48,766 nucleotides of DNA from JBAVEL01 sp049587715 (GTDB taxonomy: Bacteria; Bacteroidota; Ignavibacteria; UBA10030; UBA6906): contig JBAVEL010000051.1 of NCBI GenBank assembly GCA_049587715.1, positions 1 to 48,766 of the forward strand. The letters run 5' to 3'. A model generated the notes under the pieces. The model worked only from the letters and a program-made list of their open reading frames with translations, had not been told where the DNA came from and did not search any database. The number at the start of each line of letters is the position of its first letter. Position 1 is the stretch's first letter. The position numbers were made by a program, and so were the translations under genes. Positions 45,901 to 48,766 of this stretch are shown piece after piece.

Positions 45901-46163
45901 TCCAGCGCCATGGAACCCAACCCTGTCGGATTGGTCCATTCCCGGCCCAACGGAACCAACGAGGCGACAGCCCCGGAGAGGATGAAAGCTGCGACGACTC
46001 CAAATACCCGGCGCCGGGGGAAGGGATCCCCGATGCGGACATCCCCCAGGACATTCTTGTTTGCCCATGCAGCGCGCGTGTAGCCCTTGCGCCGCAATCG
46101 CCTGAATGCTTTGCGCGCCTCATCCTGATTGCCGAAGTATCCGACGAGATTGCCTGCGTGCAT
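36999..46163 (-). CDS. Cyclic beta-1,2-glucan synthase (ChvB/NdvB family) with extra N-terminal domain
   Basis: The protein has 3054 residues, longer than the usual 2800-2870 for ChvB/NdvB. Residues 1-180 are an extra region with two membrane segments (about 53-70 and 85-103) and a first domain (GYFGNQDEARKAFRRLRRKG) that looks like general-stress DUF1269-type proteins. Canonical sequence begins at about 185 (EHARRLASNH). The GT84 glucosyltransferase has VITLDSDTQLPNG (near 775) and QHRWIRGDWQ (near 921) with multiple membrane helices. A glucoamylase-like domain (about 1140-1600) and two GH94-type beta-sandwich/barrel modules follow, with the phosphorylase-type acid in GTGDWNDSMN (near 2728). 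It makes and cyclises periplasmic beta-1,2-glucan for osmotic adaptation. AGGA lies six bases upstream. Codons are less GC-rich than in the left part of the window. Confidence 0.96.
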   Translation of the reverse strand: MHAGNLVGYFGNQDEARKAFRRLRRKGYTRAAWANKNVLGDVRIGDPFPRRRVFGVVAAFILSGAVASLVPLGREWTNPTGLGSMALDALVGGAIGALLSVALVRRSTVGVQRRLVADHARWLVPGESVLILQGAMETLRVPLALLLENSEVQPAVFILYPKRESPRGEDESPGTSSTAAQLQEHARRLASNHRSTLGPPSNDDLLRQIERDRRQVHEACLDLAAANRLEQSVSPTAEWLLDNEYIVEGNARKVLQNLPRRYYRQLPAFTSDPDRGLPRVFALARELVSRTDMRLDRENVLQFIAAYQSEVPLSISELWAVPQMLRTALMEGIRHIAGRTQTELRERATANVWANRLIAVNRRDPHRIFSLLAELAHTQSAPSPYFASQLIDYMYDEEGALAPVHSWCERTFQTSWSELGQRARNRQTRDQVSIGNAFTSLRQLDLLDWNPCFEELSRVEAVLRTDPAGVYSRMDFSTRDRCRRSIENLHRGSGLAEEAVARCAIDLAGHAAGRPVADEPASHVGTYLIGERRGELARMIGTREELRFRMLHWTYRHHSSVYFAGFGFFAVAAVSLLVPVGLHGETPQIQLLVALLLLIPASQISLEAVNFLLMRLLPPRTLPKMDYRVSGIPDAYRTLVVVPVMLVDLRTIQEEVEKLEMRYLANKEDNLLFGLLSDYVDATQVHGGTDESLLQAAKVSMEALNRRHGAHRFFLIHRERTWSESEQAFIGWERKRGKLEELNALITGTGGHQAGRLVQVGNPDHLSEVRFVITLDSDTQLPNGTARRLIETLSHPLNQAHLDGEGRIISGYTIIQPRVSPSLPSTSGSPFSRLFSDPIGIDPYTNAVSDVNQDLVGEGSYHGKGIYDVRVFSRMLAGRFPEAWILSHDLIEGAHVRVGLANDIELYDEFPQDYLSFVKRQHRWIRGDWQIAGWMMPRVPRPGGGKARNPLSWFDRGKIADNLRRSLLPIASVALLVTSWFLSVEAAWIAAAVVAVQLVFHSVAQPFAWATSPPGARGLSTAKLAHDLMRVMAEAALLPYQAWLASDAIARALYRRHISHRGLLEWTSAQVTRHKTRAAAPGLLLSLCLASFFGVMVGLQVQYWYPAHLMPAVPWLLLWVASPGIGWLLSRRPEAKQPQSLLREEERRFLRNVARRTWRYFSDFVNEESSWLPPDNYQVSYQNRLAMRTSPTNIGLWMVSVLGAHDFGYITVDEVVRTLTGTMDTMGRLDRHEGHLFNWYDIQTLTPLKPRYVSTVDSGNLLGALWSVDHGIGAFMDEDILDRRAFAGLRDTGEALCRAVEAEKVPGLDTRILHELLLTWQAPPSRTVDALGMLRRAKDGVRDLAVRTCASARAGGSAAYWARELERHVEAWIHLADRYLVWIEIMGEKTAEEVAVLDPSALPAFRNALDQAPSLRSLAEGSLAWIRSFEGLREHAPSNGSAFASWIDRVLKAFGESKWLAGEVLASSRRLAHAGRELSESMNMRFLYDGDRRLFSIGHNVTEGRVDHAYYDLLASEARLGSYVAIARGDVPAEHWFAMSRPYGAIGRRRVLLSWTGTMFEYLMPLLFQRSFANSLLDKAMREAVAIQIAYGRTHHVPWGISESASGDLDINKTYQYDAFGVPSLGLKRGLADRTVIAPYATLLAMSIAPREGLRNLARLAELGMLDDYGYFDALDFGRQPTRAGERGVIVRAYMAHHQGMGFLALNNLLHGNSTQNRFHGGLRARMAEPLLHERIPHIPPLNQISTRARISSIAAIGEVAPSVSHFETPHTSTPKTQLLCNGRYGLMVTNAGGGYSRWGDFDITRWQSDRTRDPWGLFCYIHDAGSPRLWCNTYQPTGGNVEDYSANFSLDRAVFRRLDNGIGSETEIIVPPEDDVEIRRMTFTNRSLRTCRLELTSYIELSLAPHNADRQHPAFNKLFIQTEAVPEEHALLAFRRLRHDGEPPIWVGHRFTLQHDNVEALRFETDRARFIGRGRTLAHPMGAVQEPGRSQGCVIDPILSLRHSVSVGPGERVTVSMILAAAATREQVLGLTGKYGSPHAIDRAMDSAWAAAQLELRLLRIQPDDARRFQQLASHLLYPNLLLRSPAERIAENRKGQAGLWAHGIPGDAPITLVAINEAQDLRFIRQLLQAHSYWRMHGLSTDLVILNEEAHGYERPLHKQLERLIQAHSVHTSADRSGGVFLRNVDALSPEDLTLLRAAARVVMVAARGSLAQQLGVSPEVPESPLPTGSKRDSRDPSAALPFMELPYFNSIGGFTPDGLEYSIYLGPGINTPMPWVNVIANPTFGTVISETGAGFTWQGNSQHNRLTQWSNDPVTDPASEALYIRDEETRAFWTPCASPIREDTPYRARHGAGYTVFEHNSHGIEQELTVFVPLDDKGGKPLKLQRLVLRNDSARTRKLSVTYYVEWTLGESRESSQMHVVTGWNEEVKALIARNPYNPDYANQVAFAATSLPTESYSGDRTSFLGRNRSMANPAAMERAGLSRRTGAGLDPCAALQSTVRLAPGEQIEITCLLGQGESLEEVRALILAYRDNAAARASLVRLKAWWNDRLGTIQVHTPELAVDFLINRWLLYQTLGCRVWARSALYQSGGAYGFRDQLQDVMALLYAHPLLARAHILLAASRQFTEGDVQHWWHMPHGAGIRSRVSDDLLWLPYVVAHYVNLTGDVSILHEIVGFLSAPALERERSESYQSPEISSERATLFEHCRRSVTRGQTAGPHGLPLMGTGDWNDSMNLVGAGGRGESVWLAWFLVDVLRGMEELSDSMGRPDLRLTYQQNRKALIERVEASAWDGEWYLRAIFDDGTPLGSSSNAEARIDSLPQSWAWLSGAADGDRAGKALESAYRHLVREDEGLVLLLEPPFDKTMPSPGYIKGYPPGVRENGGQYTHAAVWLAMAMARSGNGTRAAGMMRMLNPIEHARDPETVWRYGSEPYVVAADVHSLPGRIGQGGWSWYTGSAAWMYRAWVEELLGLHVRGETMRITPVIPGRWDGFQMSYRHDEATYEIRVENPDHCEQGILWVEMDGRRLNGEVIPLVRHLVKHRIVVRMGNPEP

Positions 46164-46226
46164 CCTCCGTCCTGAAGGAAGTGGGAGAGGCTGGGCGGCT
46201 GAAGACGTGTGCGTCCGGGCGAACGA

Positions 46227-46478
46227 TCAGCCGGACCTCGCGCGCCGGAGAGCGTACAGCAGGAGGAGTGCACCCGCGATTGCTGCCACATAGGCACCAA
46301 GGACGCCTCCGACCGATATGCCGAGCAGGCCGAACAACCAGGCCCCGATGAAGGAGCCGATCACACCGATGATCAGGTCGCCGATGAGACCGAACCCGGC
46401 TCCCCTCGTGAATTTGCCTGTGAGGAACCCGGCGGCAACCCCGACCACAAGAAGAGAGAGCAGCTGTTCCGTGCTCAT
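46227..46478 (-). CDS. GlsB/YeaQ/YmgE-family small membrane protein
   Basis: From the ATG at 46478 (GGAG eight bases upstream) the protein has 83 residues. It has three membrane helices with the family's Gly-rich pattern: LLVVGVAAGFLTGKFTRGAG, IGDLIIGVIGSFIGAWLFGL and GAYVAAIAGALLLLYALRR. This family (transglycosylase-associated protein) is small and often stress induced. The gene lies 63 bases upstream of the cyclic glucan synthase on the same strand. Confidence 0.92.
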   Translation of the reverse strand: MSTEQLLSLLVVGVAAGFLTGKFTRGAGFGLIGDLIIGVIGSFIGAWLFGLLGISVGGVLGAYVAAIAGALLLLYALRRARSG

Positions 46479-46720
46479 GAGACGATCTCCGTTGTCGGCT
46501 GGGCACATCGCCCGGGCCGCGCCATACCATCGTTGTGCCGTGTCACGATGAACTCCCCGGGGGAACCGAGAGTCTCGGGAGCCCGAGGACGTTACCCGCG
46601 CTTCTCCTTCGTCACGCGGGTGGGCCCGTCATTCCTGGCACCCGGGGGTGCAGGCCCGGCTTCTGCTCTGTGTCTGTTGCTGTGCACCCTTCGTTTCATG
46701 CGTGGACCACGCGCGGGATC

Positions 46721-47614
46721 TCACTTCGTGTCAAGGATAATGGGCAGCCCGTCTTTCCCCGCCCCGACGATGATCACCTTTGTGTTTGGCGACGCTGCAA
46801 GTTTCTCCGTTGCTTCAATCCCTTTCCACCGGAGGAGTTGGTCGCTGATCCCGGCGGCGACAATCGCCTGGAAATCCGCTATCCCCTTTGCTTCAATGCG
46901 CTTTCTGTCTGCCTCCTGCTTCTCCTTCGTGAGAATGAACTCCATCCGCTGACTCTCCTGATCGGCGCGTTGCTTCTGCTCAATGGCTTCTGTCAGTTGT
47001 GTCGGGAGGGCCACATTGCGGATGGGCGTGCTCTCAATCGTCACTCCACGGGGAGCCACAGTCCTCCCCAGTTCCCCTTGAATGGACAAACCGAGCTGCT
47101 CCCGCTCCGTGGAATACAGCGCGCTGGCCTGAAAGCTCGCCGTGACCGCACGGCAGATCGAACGGAATTGCGGAATCAGGATGATGGTTTCGTAGTCGCC
47201 GCCCGAAACGGTCTTGTACATGCGGGCCGCAGAGTCGGGGTTGAGCCTGTAGAGCGCACTGACCTCCAATCCGATGGTGAGGCCTTCGCGTGAGAGCACC
47301 TCCATCGTTTCCTTGTGCTCCTGCGTCTGTATGGAGTACTCAATGACGTGCGCCATGGGATTCACCGGATTGATGCCGGCCCGCAACGTCTGATCTGATA
47401 CAACGCCGAAGAAATCTACTACGCCGACGTGTCCAGCAGGGATCTGCGTGAAACATTGGAGGATGGCGAGAGCTCCCATAATGCCTGCCGCGGAAGCAGC
47501 AGCCGTCGCAATGGGGCGGAAGGCGACGTTGTTCTGTCGAACCCTTCTTCTGGCTATTCGCCATACGATGAAAGCAACTATTGCAGCGGCAAGCGACATG
47601 AGGAATGTCATCAT
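46721..47614 (-). CDS. SPFH/prohibitin-family membrane protein
   Basis: The protein has 297 residues. After two N-terminal membrane segments (residues about 5-19 and 36-55), the SPFH/Band 7 domain is clear: IPAGHVGVVDFFGVVSDQTL, then TQEHKETMEVLSREGLTIGL, YETIILIPQFRSICRAV, and the coiled-coil part EQKQRADQESQRMEFILTKE. Such proteins form large rings or scaffolds in the membrane that control proteases or microdomains. The start ATG has AAGGAGG four bases upstream. The gene is followed after about 240 bases by the GlsB-like gene on the same strand. Confidence 0.93.
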   Translation of the reverse strand: MMTFLMSLAAAIVAFIVWRIARRRVRQNNVAFRPIATAAASAAGIMGALAILQCFTQIPAGHVGVVDFFGVVSDQTLRAGINPVNPMAHVIEYSIQTQEHKETMEVLSREGLTIGLEVSALYRLNPDSAARMYKTVSGGDYETIILIPQFRSICRAVTASFQASALYSTEREQLGLSIQGELGRTVAPRGVTIESTPIRNVALPTQLTEAIEQKQRADQESQRMEFILTKEKQEADRKRIEAKGIADFQAIVAAGISDQLLRWKGIEATEKLAASPNTKVIIVGAGKDGLPIILDTK

Positions 47615-47705
47615 ACCCTCCTTCTCGATATGTCGTATGTTTCCAGCTCAAGGGCGGACAGATGCACGGCCACACTGCTGGATCTCACAATAAGGTGCAA
47701 CGGTA

Positions 47706-47912
47706 TCAATCTGAAAACTGGTCACACCGCAGGGACGTACCCATGGCGTCAACCTCCTTCCGTTCCTGCCTCCACGTGTCCTCCCGGTGTTCGCGCGCGG
47801 CTTCCTCCTCCCGGGTGTATTGCTTGTATGCTGCATTGGTTGCCGCGACTGCCTTCTGTAACGCCGGCAATTGCGCGGTGGCCACGGGAATCCGCTTCAG
47901 ATCTTCTGACAT
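47706..47912 (-). CDS. Small helical protein of 68 residues
   Basis: The ATG at 47912 has a strong GGGGAGG six bases upstream. The product is mostly one charged helix (LQKAVAATNAAYKQYTREEE, AAREHREDTWRQERKE) with no membrane segment. Family not recognised. It lies about 90 bases upstream of the SPFH gene on the same strand. A longer in-frame reading to 48308 has no good start and a Pro/Gly-rich stretch; I do not accept it. Confidence 0.6.
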   Translation of the reverse strand: MSEDLKRIPVATAQLPALQKAVAATNAAYKQYTREEEAAREHREDTWRQERKEVDAMGTSLRCDQFSD

Positions 47913-48195
47913 GAGATACCTCCCCGCACCGTCCGGGGGCTCCCCGGCCACCGCATTGTCGGTCGGGTGGAGAGCAGGTGGCCGAGCCGGGGACTCCTTC
48001 GTTACTTCATCCTTGTCCGGGTTCGTTGCCTTGTCCCTCTTGATGCATGGCGGTGCATCCGTCCAGTCGAGGAATGCTTGCTGCATTCCCCGGGCAAACG
48101 ATCGGCCTCGTCCGGCCTGAGATGTGTGCTCATTGCTCTTCCTGAATTTCTCCCCGACTCCCGGTGATCCGGATTGCGCGTGTCGGCAAACGGGA
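47913..48195. other. Region between the small helical gene and the CsbD-like gene
   Basis: A minus-strand frame runs through here without stops (with ALHPTDNAVAGEPPDGAG), but I found no convincing start. A 43-codon frame from an ATG at 48133 has a fair ribosome site (AGGAAG) but an unlikely Arg/His/Thr-rich product. I call nothing. Confidence 0.35.
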
Positions 48196-48522
48196 CTACT
48201 TCCGGACCCGTGCTTGCGGTGCTGCCCTGGGAGAGGGTGCGGATGTGCCCTTCCTGGGTGCCGGCGCTGCATTCTTATGGCGTGCGTGCAATGCCCTGAG
48301 TCTGGCATTCGACGCCTTCAGTTGCCCGATGATCCTGGTGAAGTCGTCAACTTGACGTCGGAATTTCTCGCTGGCGATCCCGTACCTCTCCTGCAGTCTT
48401 CCCACCAACTCCTCATACTTGCCGGCGATTTCGGCCAGTTCGTCGTTCATCATTCTGCCCCAATGACGGACCGCCTTCCCCCTCCGCTGCTTCCACTCTC
48501 CCTCCATTTGATCCCAGTTCAT
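48196..48522 (-). CDS. CsbD-like stress-response protein
   Basis: From the ATG at 48522 (AAAGGA upstream) the protein has 108 residues and opens MNWDQMEGEWKQRRGKAVRH, then WGRMMNDELAEIAGKYEELV and GRLQERYGIASEKFRRQVDD. The helix pair with GKAxxxWGxxxxDxLxxxxGxxxxLxGxxQxxYG is the CsbD family pattern (usually about 60-70 residues), here with a 40-residue Ala/Arg/Pro-rich tail. CsbD-type proteins are induced by general stress in several bacteria; the mechanism is unknown. It is the first gene of the minus-strand run in this window. Confidence 0.9.
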   Translation of the reverse strand: MNWDQMEGEWKQRRGKAVRHWGRMMNDELAEIAGKYEELVGRLQERYGIASEKFRRQVDDFTRIIGQLKASNARLRALHARHKNAAPAPRKGTSAPSPRAAPQARVRK

Positions 48523-48540
48523 TGGCCGGAGTCCTTTCAT

Positions 48541-48766
48541 GCGCTATCCATGACCCCGGTTCTCCCCCCGCAGGTTCGTCGACGATGGGAGGCGCAGGGC
48601 CTGTGGAAGCGTACCGAATAGAACCCCGGAATGAATCGTCCGTAGGGATGAAAGCGTAGTTAATCCTTGAGGAGAAGGCACCCGTGCCTGTTGGGCCGGG
48701 AGGGCCTACCGTCGCTGATAGGTTGAGGAGGCGCGGTTGAGCGGGGGCCGGTGGGGAGAAGCGGCG
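48541..48766. other. Right-edge intergenic sequence
   Basis: Upstream of the CsbD-like gene. I see no gene, tRNA or clear promoter in it before the window ends. Confidence 0.4.

Noticed and set aside
47706..48308. Long version of the 68-residue gene
   Set aside because: No start with a ribosome site and a Pro/His-rich stretch; the ATG at 47912 has a strong site.
1..48766. tRNA, rRNA, CRISPR array, insertion sequence, phage genes
   Set aside because: By reading both strands I found no convincing cloverleaf, conserved rRNA stretch, regularly spaced repeats, transposase or integrase.

Overview
This is about 48.8 kb of GC-rich bacterial DNA, visibly richer in G+C and in C/G-ending codons over roughly the first 34 kb than over the last 14 kb. 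No rRNA, tRNA, CRISPR array, insertion sequence or phage gene was recognised. Several family-level signals point to the Fibrobacteres-Chlorobi-Bacteroidetes (FCB) superphylum: a protein ending in a Por/type IX secretion sorting domain, a FISUMP-domain protein, a TonB-dependent receptor with an N-terminal carboxypeptidase-regulatory-like domain, an OmpA lipoprotein with thrombospondin type-3 repeats, and promoter-like sites of the form TTG-N20-TAnnTT. The last resembles the TTTG / TAnnTTTG promoter described for Bacteroidota. The species cannot be named from this window.

Region 1 (1-9027, minus strand) is the most unusual part. One tightly packed operon, apparently starting at a promoter near 9.0 kb, encodes in order a YbjN-like small protein, a two-ring CDC48/p97-type AAA+ ATPase, a signal-peptide-bearing single-pass membrane protein whose C-terminus looks like a GrpE head domain, a divergent Hsp70, and a very large TPR / coiled-coil / WD40 protein that runs off the left edge. 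Genes 2 to 5 overlap by 4, 4 and 20 bases. I read this as a membrane-linked unfoldase plus Hsp70 machine with its own exchange factor and scaffold. It is the best candidate here for an undescribed system.

Region 2 (9.1-14.4 kb) holds a small membrane protein, an extended-SDR NAD-dependent epimerase, a NarL-type response regulator followed by a degenerate receiver-domain remnant and an overlapping 80-residue putative winged-helix gene, a cold-shock protein, and a B12-binding radical SAM enzyme.

Region 3 (14.5-28.6 kb, all plus strand) is a run of secreted, lipidated or membrane proteins: a large exported protein that may be a glycoside hydrolase, an SH3b protein, an Ig-like lipoprotein, a FISUMP protein, a thioredoxin-fold exported protein, an S41-like protease with a type IX sorting tail and an OmpA lipoprotein. 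A PAS-SpoIIE phosphatase sits among them. At 28.6-29.0 kb is a decayed BrnT toxin next to an intact BrnA-like antitoxin.

Region 4 (29.3-48.5 kb, all minus strand) has a TonB-dependent receptor, a membrane SpoIIE phosphatase with a multi-pass partner, and a serine beta-lactamase-like hydrolase. It then has a compositionally distinct block built around a 3054-residue cyclic beta-1,2-glucan synthase with an unusual N-terminal extension, next to a GlsB/YeaQ-type membrane protein, an SPFH/prohibitin protein and a CsbD-like stress protein. This block looks like an envelope-stress or osmoadaptation module, possibly acquired by transfer.
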